A stretch of DNA of 64,000 nt from Tilletiaria anomala UBC 951 (taxonomy: Eukaryota; Basidiomycota; Exobasidiomycetes; Georgefischeriales; Tilletiariaceae). Every line of letters starts with the position of its first letter. Position 1 is the stretch's first letter. This document shows, piece after piece, positions 37,204 through 50,600 of this stretch. The notes under the pieces are model-generated. The model saw nothing but the letters and a program-made list of their open reading frames with translations, did no database searches and was not told where the DNA came from. The translations under genes and the position numbers were made by a program. Location of the stretch: the NCBI RefSeq assembly GCF_000711695.1, contig NW_013547013.1, positions 62,001-126,000 of the forward strand, given 5' to 3'.

Positions 37204-38540
37204 TCAAGCGCACGCTCACACGAACCGCGACGATGACAGTCTCGTGGGACGTGGGACAAAGACGACGACAGTGGGCCCACAGATACTGTGTTCACGCCTG
37301 GTGACGGGCCACACAAGCACGCGAGAGCTCATGATCGCCTTGGAACGGCTGCGCTATCGCAATAGGTCTTTTCAATGCCTACTAGTTTTTTCACCGCCGG
37401 TTTCGCCCGTTTCTTTTTCACATCTTCATGTAATATTCTCTTCTCCCATTTTCGTCATCGGGTCCCTCCCCATCGTATTGACTTATCTATGTTCTGCGGT
37501 GCAAGGTTTGATGCGGGATGGGAAGACAGCTATGACTTGAAATTGTAGACGAAAGCGTCTCGCACATGCGGCCGGGTGTTGTCCTAGTAGCATCAAGGGA
37601 GGCAGACAGTGTTCTTGCGTCAGTCTCTACTGCTGTGGTCGTCGCTGGAAAGGAGCGCGTGTGGCTTGTGCCGCCGACGCACAACGAAAGCGAGGTGTGC
37701 AGGGTCATTGGTCAGGTATTAGTCCCGGTCCTCTTCGCTCTCAAACTCTACTGCAACGGCATGGTCAAAGGCTTCGGCAGAGACTTTGAGTGATGTATTC
37801 TACAGTCCGTATTTGAGGCTCTGGATGTACGGCTTTCCGTCAGGGCGTTTGCACTTCGTCTTCAGGCTCTAGAAATCCTGCGCGGTCTTCTGCCGCTCCG
37901 AATCCGCGGTAGCGTCCGCAAAGGCAAGGACGACGATATGGATTACGGACAGCATCTATGACGTTTCGGTTCTTTGCTCGCTGGCAGCAGACGATGTAAA
38001 GCTCAAGCATGGATTGTACTAATGGCCCTAAACGGAGTATCAGCTTCGACGCTGCTGGGTTTTAGCGCGATGCTTGCACAGACTACGATGTTGGACGTTT
38101 GACGCGCTGATGACGGCGAGTCTACGCTGCACGATGAGTCGATGTGCTCCACGTAGGAATCCCAGCAGTTGCAGGTCTTCACTGGTGTAGCCAGCCAGCT
38201 ACTATGGGTGTGTGCCCCTTCAGCTCTCTCTAGCGGCAAGCCCACGCTCGGCATCTTCCTCTTCAGCTACTGTGGTTTTAGTTGCCGATCATTTTTTGTC
38301 GCCATCCGCCACAGCGAATTTTTCGTCCATGCCACAATGAATGGGTCGCAGCCTCGCAGGCACTAGACCGCAGGACCACCAGCTCGCCATGTCTCTGTGC
38401 GAACCCCATCCATGTACCTCATAATCAAAGTACTCCTTGCCTCCCATTCTGAATGGCACGGCTCGTATCTGACATCGCTTGATATACTCCATAGGCTGCG
38501 TGATCGCCACTGTGTGCCGAGTAAGCCTTTGATAAGAAAA
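37204..38540. other. Intergenic region VAC8 to PNO1
   Basis: 1.3 kb holding the VAC8 3' UTR and the PNO1 promoter. A 75-codon plus-strand ORF at 37566-37793 has coding-like composition but no recognisable domain and no clear partner exon, so it is not called as a gene. Confidence 0.4.
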
Positions 38541-39634
38541 ATGGCAGACGCAGGATTTACCCCAGTCTCTAGACGTAAAAGCAAAGGCAAGGGGAATCAA
38601 CCCTCCGCTTCGACCGAGAACCCCATCGCCAAGATCAAGAAGGGCAAAGCGGCGGAGAAGGTAGACGCCGAGCTACTCGATGAGCGGGATCACTTGGGAG
38701 CTGGTGCAGAAGAAGATGAGAAGGAGGATGGCAATGATGACGACCTGATGCTAGATGACGGCCTGGCTCACGCAAGCGCCAGTTCGTCAAGCGCTTCTGC
38801 AAGTGCAGTACAACCTCCAGCAGCATCAGCATCCTCAGCCCCGATTGCAGGAGACGGAGAGATGGATGTAGACGTGCCCAAATTCGCACCGATCAGCAAA
38901 GCTGCGCAGGCTGCCGCGACGCAGCAAGCACAAGTGACGAACGGGCAGTTGCGCAAGATACCTATCCCGCCTCATCGCATGACGCCGCTCAAGAACGACT
39001 GGGCCAAGATTTTCTCTCCGCTCGTCGAGATGGCCGGGCTGCAAGTTCGAATGAATGTCAAGCGCAGAATGGTCGAGATCAAGGCGTCGAAGCACACCAA
39101 GGAAGTCGGCATGCTGCAAAAGGGAGCCGATTTCGTCAAGGCGTTCGCGCTGGGCTTTGAGGCGGACGATGCCATCGCCTTGCTCCGAATGGACGACCTT
39201 TTCGTCGATACTTTTGAGATCAAGGACGTCAAGACGCTGCATGGAGATCATTTGGCCCGCGCCATCGGTCGTATCGCCGGCAAGGACGGGCGAACGAGGT
39301 TTGCGATTGAGAACGCCAGCAGGACGCGTGTCGTGCTTGCGGATACGTATGTGATTTCCTGGCCCAATCACTCCATGGAGGTGTGGAGGCTGACATGTAT
39401 TCCCTGATCCTCGATCGGACACCAGAAAAATCCACATTCTGGGATCTTTCCAAAACATCAAGATTGCCAGAGATGCAGTGGTCGCACTCATCATGGGTAG
39501 CCCGCCTGGCAAAGTGTACAACAACGTGAGTGCTTCCTATTTCGGCCGGAGTGGAATTGCCTTCCGCGCCTGACATTTTACGATTGCCAACGTAGCTCAA
39601 AGTCATCAGCGCCCGTCAGCGCCAGCGCGCTTGA
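38541..39634 (+). CDS. PNO1: KH-domain ribosome assembly factor Pno1/Dim2
   Basis: Pre-40S assembly factor that binds near the 3' end of 18S rRNA and works with Nob1 and Dim1. Exons 38541-39346, 39426-39525 and 39596-39634 give 314 residues. The N-terminal about 130 residues are Lys-, then Glu/Asp-, then Ala/Ser-rich and variable. The conserved core runs from RKIPIPPHRMTPLKNDW through MNVKRRMVEIKASKHT, DDLFVDTFEIKDVKTLHGDH, the KH segment ARAIGRIAGKDGRTRFAIEN, and ILGSFQNIKIARDAVVALIM, to the typical end KVYNNLKVISARQRQRA. An upstream in-frame ATG near 38412 would add about 43 residues of poor conservation; the ATG at 38541 (aaaATGgca) is preferred. Confidence 0.95.
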
Positions 39635-39871
39635 AGCACTGCACGATAACCACTCCGCCTCATAGCACCATTATTTGTATCATACGCCAGCCATCTTCCA
39701 TTGACAGTATCCACGGATCCTATGAAGCTCAAGCATCTCAGACGGCCGACTTGCTCCAGCAAGCATCTGCATTTCATTGGACTAACAGACAAATAGCATA
39801 AAATTGAGAAGGGAAGAGCTGTGAATAAGAAATTGGACATCAGGGCATCCACCACCACCACATGGCAACAT
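39635..39871. other. Convergent 3' region PNO1/CDC6
   Basis: 237 bp between the two stop codons. It can only hold 3' UTRs. Confidence 0.5.
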
Positions 39872-42800
39872 TCACAGGCCCTGCGCGTGCGCCATGCGTC
39901 CACCACCAAGCTCGTTGGCGCGCACCTCTTCTTGTTGTCGCGCGACCTCTTCCCATCCTTTGCAGCGCGCGATGCGCAGCTCTTCGCTGCCCAAGATCCG
40001 CTTGAGCGCCTCGGTAGCAGCTGCAGAGGTGCTGTGCTCTGCGCTCGAGGAGGCTGGTGCAGCCGTCGTCAGCGCCTTTTTCACGTCCTGCGTGGCGATG
40101 CGTACGTATACAATGCGGTGACCGGTGAGCAGCTGCCTCTTGCCGCAGCGCTTGGCGGCTTGCGAGATGGACCTACCGCCTGCGCCAGTGCCGCGAGCAC
40201 CGACCGGACCGCTGAGCTCGACGAGGCCTTGCGTCTCCATCGATTCGAGCACGTCGAGCACCTCGGACGGCTCGAGCGCTGAGAAGGCGCCATCATGGTG
40301 GAGCATGCGCTCGTAATTCTCCTGCAATTCGATGACACTCACACCGCTGCTGCTGCGGGCGTTGGCGCTGCTGCACTCTGACAGGCCCGAATGCAGGCGC
40401 TGCAAGGCAATGTAGTGTGCAGCGAGCAAGAGCTTCGCGTGCAGCGGCAGCGTGCGGATCCTGTTGAGGCTCGTCGAGCCAATGACGGAGGAGAGCACCT
40501 TGAGCACGTGTTGCGGTGTTACCTTGGGCGCTGACAATGGCGTCCAGGCGGCGAGCAGACGCTGGGGACTGTCAGTTGGCACGTTGCTGCTGATGCCGTT
40601 GGTACCGTTTGCGGCGGCGCCAGAGCACTCTGCAGCGACTGCTTGTACGGCCTTGGCGCGCTGCTCCATCTCGACCAGCTCGATGGCTAGCCGGCAGACG
40701 TCGAGCGCTTTGCGGATGTCGCCTGTGACAGCAGCGACCTTCATCGCGGCAAGCTTGAGCGCCGCAGGCATCAGGATCGGGATGTCGTCGTTCGTAGCAG
40801 TGGCCGAGGCAGACGCAGACGTTGTGGCCGCCGCAGGATCGAGGGGGGACACACCAAAGGCTGAGTCCGCGTCCATGTCTATGTTCATCTGCTGTTGCAC
40901 GAAGCCGGGCAGGTAGTCGAGGTCATAGCGGGGATGCAGCGCCTCAAGACGGGCCTTGACGATCGCGATGATCTCGTCCGTTCCGAACGGCTGGAAGTTG
41001 ACTAGTGCGGGTGAGCGGCCTTGGCTCGCGAGGAGGGGCAGAAATTTGTCCGTTAGGTCGAGAGAGTTGGCGATTCCAATGATGGCGGTCGCGTTGCAGT
41101 TTCGCTGTTGCGATGTCACAGCGCCAGCGCTGGCGAGCATGAATATACGGTAGAGGATGCTCTGGTGGACACTGCTCTCCAACAGGCTGTCGATCTCATC
41201 AAGTACCACAATACTGCAGTTGCACAAAGTGTGTCATCGGCGAGTGATCAGTCAGCCATTGAATCTATATCGTCAGACCCTCAATGCAAGATATGCAACT
41301 CACGAATTAGTAGCAGGGCTCCGAAGCATAGCAGCAAGTCGCTGCTCCTCATCTCCGCTATCGGTTTCCTGCTGCTCCTGCTCTTGCTGCACGTCATCGC
41401 CGGCATCCTTGTCTTGCGTCTGACCGTGGCCGAGCGCAGCGAGGAGCTTGCGGAAGATATCTTTGGGCTGCGAAACGGCGACGCAGTTGATGTATGCAAC
41501 GTTGAGCCTCTTCTCGTCCTCGCCGCCATCGTTGACGCTCTTGAGCGAAGCGAGCATGTCCTTCAGCAGCGCCGTCTTGCCGGTTCCAGGCGTGCCGCAG
41601 ATGTACAGCGCGCCGTTGGCGTGTCGCTTCACCACAGCGACAGCCGTGTCGGCGGCCACCTTGTTGGATGCAGACAGAGCGGCGACACTCTGCGAGCACA
41701 CAGCCGGGGGTGCCGCAACGCCGGGTACTTGCAAGGTGGAAGTGTCCAGCTGCGGAAAACGGTCGGCGAGGAAAGCAGCGACTTGCGCTCGTTCACGCTG
41801 CCGCCCGACGATCTGCGTCGTCGCGCCCGTCTTGCCGAAGGGCAGCCTCGAACCCACGCAACCGCCAAAAGCATCCTGGTCCTGCGACAGCGCTTGTGCC
41901 TGTGGGAGCAGCGTCTCGTTCCCGTCCTGCATCGTAGCGTAGCGCAGCAGCGTGCGCGCATGTGCGTAGACGTTCGTGTGCTGTTTCGGCGCACAGACTA
42001 CGGCCGCGGCCGAGGCTGGCAGCGCCGATGATGTGTAGTCGTCACCTGATGCTGCTTGCTGGGTTCCGCCGCCAATGTGAAATCCATCGAGATCGACCGT
42101 CGTGCATGCGTCCATGTCGATGTCTGTGTCTGCATCCATGACGGACTCGTGTGCTTCGACGCCCACACCCATCTCGGCGCTCGAGATGGGAGAAGCCAGC
42201 ACATGCTGGTGGTGGTGATGATGATGGTGACGACGAGCAGGCGAGCTGGCAAGGCTGGACGGCGCCGTCATGAGCGTCGCGGCGCTACCGCGCGACAGCT
42301 GGCTCTCGAACAGCGAGCTGACGGACGTGATGGCGGAAGCTTGCGAGGAGAAGCAGCAGCAGCTGCTGCTCGCATCGTCATTGTCATTATCTTCGTCATT
42401 ATTATCATTGTTATTGTTGCAGACCATGTCGCCGTCGGAGGACGTGGCCATCGAGGCTGGCACGAGAGAGCTGGCACGAGAATGGAAGCCGAGGGGCGAC
42501 AGGGTGCTGACACGGCTCGTCTTGCTGCTTCTGCGCGTGCTGCCATTTGCGGTAACGCCAGCCGATCCGAGACGGCCACTGCTCCTCTTGCTGGCCTGCG
42601 GCGTGGCGAGGACGTTGGCACTCGAAGAGCAGGAGGAGGCGGAAGAGGACGAGGAAGGCGAGGACGTTGAAACAGAGCTGTTGTTAGAGATGGAGCGTGC
42701 CATTGCGACGCGCACACGCGAGCTAGGCGCCAAATTGACGCTGCCCGCGCCGTTGTCGGATGAACTGGCTTTGCTGCCGCTGCTCTCGGGCGCGTCGCGC

Positions 42801-43912
42801 CTGCGTTTACGCGTCGCCATCATTGCGGTGGTCGTGTCGGACGCCGATGAAGAAGAAGAAGACGACAAGACGGTATGGCGGAAGTTGATCGTCGGTGCCG
42901 AGGACGCCGCTGGGAGGAGAGAGAGGGAGGGGAGAGTGTGGGAGCGTTCAGCGATCCAAGTTGGTGACTTTTGCATCATCACTCGTATGCGATACTCACG
43001 AAGCTTGACTACTCTCCTTGTGCTACGCGTCGTCATTGTGGCCGTCGTGGACGTGGAGCAAGAAACGATGGAAGCGGTGTCGCTGAAGTCGTGATCACGA
43101 TCTGCCTCGTATTGCGACCGCGTCCGACGTGCGGTCAGCGAGGAAACGGTGCTCCGTGCATCATCGTCCTCGGGAGCATCCGTCATGTTAACTGTGATGG
43201 CGGTGCCGGTCGCGGCGGTGGAATGTGATTCACCGTCAAGCTGATGGTGATGCTGCTGCTGGCTGCTGCGCGTCCTGCGCGCAACGCCTTCAGCCTGCTG
43301 TGTGCTCGCCTCGCGTTCACGGTCAGAGCGGCTCAACGCGCGTCGCTGAGGTGCAATGTTCTCCTTGTTCGCCTCCCAGTCGTGGTGGTAGTGGTGGTGG
43401 CTGTGCTGCTTTTCGGCCTTGGGCTGCTGCAGGTTTGAGTTGTGCCGGTTGCTATCGTCGCCGGCTTCACCGGCGGAGGAGACGCCTATGCTACCCGCGT
43501 CGCTGTTTCGTACGCGGTCTGAGACTGCACGGGTTACTTGGCCATCCTTGTGCTCATCCACATCCTCGGGCTCAGAATCTTCGACAATCGGTGCGGTGAA
43601 CTTGCACGCGTACGAGAGTGCACTGGCTGAAGGAGCAATGGTGGGAGGGGAAGCGTGTTTCGAGGGCGTGTCAGAGCTGAGGGTGGCGCTTGCGGTGGTC
43701 GTAGCTGTGGTGGGCTTGCGGTGCATGGTTGCCGACGCGGGGGTGCCGCTCTTGAGTGCCTTGCCACTGCTGGCCCTGCTGCTGCCCCTCGTTTTCGTTG
43801 AAGCAGGAGAGGTGAAGGTCGCATGGTGGTCTGTTGCAGCCGCTGCTCCGCGCCGTCGAGGCGAGACGCGCTTGGCGGGCGCACCGGTACTCGCAGCGCG
43901 CGTGACGGGCAT
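39872..43912 (-). CDS. CDC6: Replication licensing ATPase Cdc6/Cdc18
   Basis: AAA+ ATPase that joins ORC to load the MCM helicase. Exon 1 (41304-43912) and exon 2 (39872-41213) give 1,316 residues. A further 90-nt segment at about 42910-42999 has good donor and acceptor sites and may also be an intron (1,286 residues). The AAA+ domain starts near residue 695: TTQIVGRQRERAQVAAFL, Walker A ICGTPGTGKTALLKD, Walker B SIVVLDEIDSLLESS, sensor 1 TAIIGIANSLDLTDKFLP. A winged-helix C-terminal domain follows, with LHAKLLLAAHYIALQRL and VSVIELQENYERMLHH. The N-terminal about 690 residues are low-complexity, with His, Asn/Asp and Ser runs and many SP/TP pairs (possible CDK sites). Orc1 is excluded because there is no BAH domain. 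Most Cdc6 proteins are about half this length. Confidence 0.9.
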
Positions 43913-44610
43913 GTTAGGCGGAAGGTATGGTGGTGAGTGCCTTGTGTGCGCGAGCGAGCGAGTGAGCCGAGCTGTACTGCCAGCCCCGAGCGTGATGCCG
44001 ACGTGGATGTTATTGTGAGAGGGAGGATGCCTATGGCAACGACGAAGAAGTTGACGATTCGAGTCTCTGCTGTGTCACGTCGCGTGACTGTGCTGCTTCG
44101 TGTCGCGCCTTGGCCGGCGCGTGGCGTGGCGCTTCGCGGCGTGTGAGACAAATGCCATTACGTAAGGGTCCTCGCTTGCATTCGACTTCATCGCGTCGGG
44201 ACGTGATCTTGCACAACCCTAATATTGCGACATGTGTGGGCATCCATTTATGTATGCGAACATGACCTTGGCTCGCAGACGCACTACAGGGACCCTAAAA
44301 TGAATGGAGAAATGAATGGATTGATAGTGGTCTGACACAACTGGATACCCTGATGATTACAGGCTCGCCCCCCCCTCCGGACCTAGGAGCACGTGCCACT
44401 GGGAATAACATGATGAAATGATGGTTGGCTTGAATGGAAGGGCCGTTAGGCCGTGAAAATTGAGTATTGAATGTGACGGGAATAGAGTGTATCGTTAGTA
44501 TTCGTCTAACACGGTGGATGACGGCGAATAAAACAGGAAAGAAGTGGGGTATCGTTTTCTGATGATGCATAGTTAACGGTTAATGGATGCTATGGAATGT
44601 CGCGTAACGC
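43913..44610. promoter_or_regulatory. Upstream region of CDC6
   Basis: 698 bp between the CDC6 start and the stop of the coiled-coil gene, both on the minus strand. No recognisable gene; cell-cycle motifs such as an exact MluI box (ACGCGT) were not noticed here. Confidence 0.4.
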
Positions 44611-47600
44611 TCAGCTCCACCAGCCGCCGTCGTCCTGCTCGACCTGCTTCAGTGCCACCGTGCTCGTGAGCGACACGGTTTGGCTCATTCGCACCGGTGG
44701 AGCCTGTGTCGTCGAATGCGCTTGGTGCTGCTGTTTATTTTGACGTTGATACGCGTACGGCTGTTGGTGCTGAGACGACGAGTAATCCGCCTCGGACCCA
44801 TACGAGCCATTGGCACCGCCGTACTGGCTCATCGTGCCGGGGCCAGGGTAGTAGGCCACCTCCTCGCCCGAAGGCGACATGGCCATGCGAGGAGCATGCA
44901 TCGACGCCCACGTTCCGACGGCGCCCGAGTCTAGCCCGCATTTCATGGCCACCGTGCTTGCGTTGCCGCAATTGGTAAGAGGTCCGTTCGCACGTGCGGT
45001 CGCCGCGGCTACCATCGCCGCATTCTCGCGTTCGGCCAACTGGCCCTTCAGCCGGGCAATCTCTTCGCGACTAGTCGCCAGCTCGGCTTGCACGGCGTCC
45101 AGCTCATCACGTTCCACCAGCGTCTCCTTCATGTTGATCAGCTCCCGTTCAAACTCGAAGAACGATGCTTGCGATGCCGATACCTTCTCGCGCAGCTCCT
45201 ACACATTCCAGGCAAGGTAGAAACGTCAGCAACCGCAGTCCAGCACGCTTTACGATGTACAACTTTGCGACACGCACCATCTCCACTTCCTGAGCCACAC
45301 GCAACTTGTTGCTGAGAACATCCTGATCCACAAGCCTGGACTCCATATCTGCCAGGCGCGCCTGCGCGACGGCAAACTCCTGTGCCAGCGCCTCGAGCTC
45401 CTTGCCCTTCTTTTCGGCCTCTGACAGCTTCTGCTGGCTCTGCGCAGCTTTCTGCTTCTGCGTGGCAGTCAGTTGTTGCAGGTTCGCAATCTTGGCATCC
45501 TGGTCCGCGATGCGCTTCTCCAGCCCAGAGATCTCCCCCTCGGCTTTCGCCGCTCGCTCCAAGCTGCTCGCTGCATCCTCCTTAGCCTGGTGATCGGCTG
45601 CTGCAGACTGTTTTGCAAAGGCATCAGCTCGCCGCTGCGCCTCTTCAGCCACACTTTGAGCTCGTTCGAGTCTGGCCAGGAGCTCGGCCGTGGCTTGAGC
45701 CGAAGCCTCGCGTTCTCGCTGCCGTTCTTCGCGGTCGAAACGGATCTGCTCCAGCGCCTGATCCAATCGCTGATGAATAGCAGTATTGGACGACTGAGCG
45801 TTGGTCAGCGCGCTCTCAATGGAGTTTACCCGATGCAATGCCTCATCTGCACGCCGCTCAGCTGTATGTTGAGCCTCGAGAGCATCGCGGTGCCGTGAGC
45901 GCAAGTCGGTGATCTGCTCCGACGCCTCCACCGCTGCTTTCTCGCCTTCCTCCAAGCGACTTTCGAGGCGCGTGACCTCGTCTTTGAGGGTCGAGACGTA
46001 GTTGTTTGTCCCGTCCAATTCGACTCGTGCTTGCGTGGCTTCGTTCCGGTAATCAGCCGCTTGCGTCTGCGCGTCATCAAGCTTGCTGCGGAGTGCGCTG
46101 CGCTCCTCTTTGAGACTGCTGATGCGGACCTGAGACACGTCATTCTGCTCTGAAATCTCCTTCAAGCGCTCAAGGATTGTCCTCTGCACTTCTTGCGCTT
46201 GCTGAGCAGCAGACAAGAACACCTCCGTCTTCGCATTGATCGTACTCGGCAACACAGAAAGCGTGTTCTCCATCTCTCCCTGCCGAGTCAACACCTGATT
46301 GCTGAGCATCTTCACATCCTCTTGCTTTGAGAGAAGGGGCTCTATGAGTGCAACGACTGGATCCAGGTTCAACGCATGTTCGCGAAGTTCCTGCCCAATC
46401 AACTGCTGTACGTCTGCCAGTGTGGAAGCGGTGTCAGCCGAGGCGGGCGTCTGACTTGCTTGTAGGTGCGGACGAATGTACTCGACGACCGCTTCAGCAA
46501 GCTTTTCTGGCACATCGCTACGCTGACCATCTAGCAGAGGAATAAGATTGCTGGTGATTCTTGCGGCCAGCACATCCGGATCCAGAGCTTCTTGTCGGAG
46601 TGATTCGAGGTGCGGTGTGATGGCGTTGACTAAGGACATTTCGACCTGATCCGCAATGGCAGTCTTGGCCTCGTGCAAGGCGGTGCTGAGGTTGTTCATC
46701 TGCGATGGGAGCTCGTTGACGAGCTCGTCGAGGGCTTGCCTTGCAGGAACAAAGTCACTGAGCTCGTTCCTGATGCGCTTCTCGCTCTCTTCGACAGCTT
46801 TCAGAAGCTCCGGAGGCGGCTCGTGCACTGCCGACAGCAGGACAGCTTGGACATTGTCCAAGGCGCTTCTCACGCGGAAACCAAGGGTATCTGCGAGTCT
46901 TCCAATGGCTTCTGCTGACATCTCAGGTGCCTTGGCGGCTGACGCATCTGCAGCCTCTTTGCTTGCATTTTCAAAGAAGCAGCTGCGAATGACGCCTTCG
47001 ACGTCTTTTTGAAGTCCGGTAATCTTCGAGTCCAAGATATCTTGCACGTAGTCAAAGTCGAATTCACCCAGTGCATCCAAGGGCCCATGCCCACGGCCTT
47101 TTCCTTCTTCAGTCACCTTAAGTGTCATTTGGCTGTCGTTCGCAAGATTCACCTCTGATGACGACATCGTCGGCGAGCGGGTTGCACTGATTAGGTCCTT
47201 CATACGTGCAAATAATGTGTCGAGCGTGCCAGACACCCTTGCGTCGACCTCAGACAACAGTGCATCGCGTTCGGTCTGCGGCAGAGTGACTGTGGCTGGT
47301 GCAGCGCTAGGCTCGGCGAGAAAAGGGGGCGCAGGTCCAGAGGCGGACGAGCTGTTCTGGACTTGCTGCAAGATTCTCCCAGCCCAGACCTCCAGGCTCT
47401 GATCCAAGCGTTGACCGAGCTCCTCGATGATATCCTGCAACTCTTCTTCATCGTCCGCCTTGGGCGTCTTATTTGCATCGCCATTGATGTCCGAGAGGGA
47501 GATGCTAGCATCGCGCGGATGATGGGCCTTCTTATGCGCGTCATTCGCACAAAGCTCCGGCTCTGCTACCGCCATCGTTTCGCTTTCCCCGAAAATGGAA

Positions 47601-50600
47601 GAAAGACCGGACTTGGGCCCGGTGGGTTTGTGCCCAGCACAGAAAGTGAAATCGAAGGAAGGGGACGCAGAGTTGGCAGCGCTTCCAAATGCAGGAATGC
47701 GTGGACACTCGGAAGCGCCAGCATTCTGGGTAGTGGTGACATCGTGGGTATCATCTGGGCGGCGAATGGAGATCGGCTTGCTGACGGGTTGGGAGAGGAA
47801 GCTAGGAGGAACCTTAGACTGGATATACGGCGCTGTTGCGTCTACAGGCGGCCCATTGAGAAGCTGCGCAACTGTGGCGCCATTCGCATGTCCCCAAGTC
47901 GGGATAAATATTGGCGCATTTGGTCCGAACCCTGTATCGGGTTCAGGAGCGGTGTGCGGGACATCTTGGGCTGGCGTATCAGCGAAGTCGTCCAGAGGGC
48001 CACGTACGCCGCTGAAGCGTTGGCGTTTCTCTCGCCCGTGGTCGCCGCGCGGGTCCTTGGCAGGTGCAAATGGCGGGGCAGTGGTTGGCATGGGTGGTAG
48101 CTTCGGTGCGCCGCCCGGAGCTTGGAAGGTGAATGCGCCAGGCGTGAATGCGGGAGCTTTCGCACTGAGCGACTTGCGCTCAGTGTTCCTCTCGCTGCCG
48201 CCAAATGCAGAGCCGCCAAAGCTGGAATGCCGGATGCTTGGCAGTCGGAAGTGCCCTGAGCTGGGACCAGCGGCTGCCTGCGTTAAGTTGGACGAAGCCG
48301 TCTGCACCGCAGACTGACCAGAAACGCTGAAGGCGCACGCTTGTATACTAGGGTCAAGGGAAGCCATGAGGTTTGTGGGATCACAGGACGGCCCGGATGC
48401 CGATGAAAGCGTAACATTTGCCGGTTGAACCCGGCTCTTCTGGTCGTCTGACTCGCCAAACGTGCCGTATTCCAGGTTGTCTTCGTCTGAAGGATTGGAA
48501 ATGACATCCTCAACATCCTTACGATGCGCCGCCTCCCCATCCTCAGGACTGCCTTCACCTTCCCCGATACTGCTGCTCGGGAGCGTACCGCTGGTGAAAG
48601 CACGGCGCCGCCGTTTCGCATGACCTTCGATGCCGTTCACCTGCGGCTGCTGCAAGCGGTCCTGCCGCGCAGCGTCCTCATCAGACGGGTTGCTGAATTG
48701 CTCGTCGAGGTCCTTGTGGCTGTAATCTGGGTATAGTTCGACGTCCTGCGGTAAGGTCCCGAATGCCGACAGCCTAGTGTTGTGCTTCCGAACAGAGTCG
48801 TACGATCTTTTGCCTTCTCCGTCTTCTACGTCCTCTTCGTTCTCATCCATATCCGACGTGTCCGCATCCTCAGAAGGATTCGTTCGCAGATCGTCATCAA
48901 TGGCTAGCGATTCATCGTGGCCATCCAGCTGCTTGATTTGAACGCTGTCTTCCGCTCCTGCGGCCGCTTCGGTATGTTCCTCTCCCTCCTCTCCTTCTTC
49001 CTCCTCGTCAATGTCGTACCCGAAGCCTTGTGAAAGCAACTTCCAAGCGGGTGTAACCTGGCTAGGTGAAGCAACGTCGCCGACCGATTTGCCCCTCGCA
49101 ATAGACGGCCGCGGCCCAAGCGCCGGTGCGTCGTCTCCGGCATCCGACGCAGCCTTGTCGGATCCGGCCTTGAGCCCAAGGGCGGACAGCACCGCCGGAC
49201 CGAACGGACCACCTGAGGAGGGCAGGCCGAGCGACATGGTGTGGCTGTGTGCACCACTGCCACCGCCACCACGCTTGCTGATCTGCGTCAGAGCTGCATC
49301 GCGTAGTCGGGGAGGCAAGACGCCGCTGATGCGTCTGAAGAGTCCTTGCGTGGCGGGGTCCTTCACCTCTTCAGGCAATGGTGCATTGGGATCATGGTGC
49401 TCTGGCCCAGATAGCCCGTCAGCCTGCGACTGCAGGAACTTTTGCATCTTGAAAAACACCATGGTCTTATCACCGGCTTCAACCTAGTGCAACAAGGATA
49501 ATTTGTCAGATATTCGCGAAAATAAAGAAAAGAGAGTCACAACGGCTTGACTCACAGGCTGTGTCTCATCCCAAGCTGCATCGTCGTCATCGGGATCACC
49601 AAAGTCCTCACCGCCTACCACGTCGTTTGCATGTGACGGTCCAGACTCTTCTTGATTTTCCCTCTCTGCCGCAATCTCCTCCCTGCGAATCTCGATGTAC
49701 TCCAACCAAGCGGGCTGCCCAGGAAGGTAGATATCGATTGTGTCTGGCAAGCCGAGCTCTTTGAACGGCCAGGGCTCAGGGTAGATTTCGCAAGAAGCCA
49801 TGCTGTCCGAAGGTAGGTGAGGCGGCTCGGGCATCAGCTTGAAAGCGAGCGGGATGCGACGGACCCATAGCGAGCGTGTGCGGCTGATCGCTTGAAGGGC
49901 CGTCAAGCGTGCACGGCGCTCGGCCCGAGCTGCCACTGCGCTCGACTGTGTTTCCCCCGCGCCTTTAACCTCCCGCTTGTTCTCCTCGGTGGCTGCATCG
50001 TTGCCCTCTTCGTCAGCTTCACATTCAGCCTGAAGCTCTTTGATCTCATCCAGCTTGGCTGCATCTGCCTCACTGCACTCCAAGGGTACAGCGACGATGT
50101 TCTTCCGCTTCGGCTTGCCCGGCGCCGCTGCGGTGCTTGGGGTCCCTGAACTTGCGGTTCCTGCAGAGAGCATCGCTGCGAACGCTGCTGGGTTGAGCTG
50201 CACGCTTGGCGTGCTGTTGTGTCCGCTCGTCTTGAGAGGTGTATGCACTGGAGGGCCACCCCTCCCGCGCCGAGCCAAGCCGCCTCCTCTCACCGGCGCA
50301 TCTGCACGTGAAATGAAGCCAAATGGGCTATGCTCGGGATCATTCACTGGCGATGGAAATCCCGGACCCTTGAATACTGGAGCAGCGAGCGTTACGGAGC
50401 CTATATGAAGGCCGTTCGCTTGTGCACCCGCAGTGGGATGGGAGAGACTGCTACCATTTGGGCTGACGGGTATAATGCCCGCATCAGGATAGGCGAAGGA
50501 GCCGCGAATGGACGCGCCGGGTATGAAGTAGCCGCTTGGCGAGACGGAGCCATTCGCCTGCCCCGGGGCAAAGGGTACAGCGTCCGCATGCAATCCTAAA

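Noticed and set aside
41108-42717. Plus- and minus-strand ORFs overlapping CDC6 exon 1
   Set aside because: Shadows of the low-complexity CDC6 frame; the AAA+ motifs lie only in the chosen frame.
47363-48317. Plus-strand ORFs of about 240 codons inside the coiled-coil gene
   Set aside because: Antisense shadows with no start context or domain.
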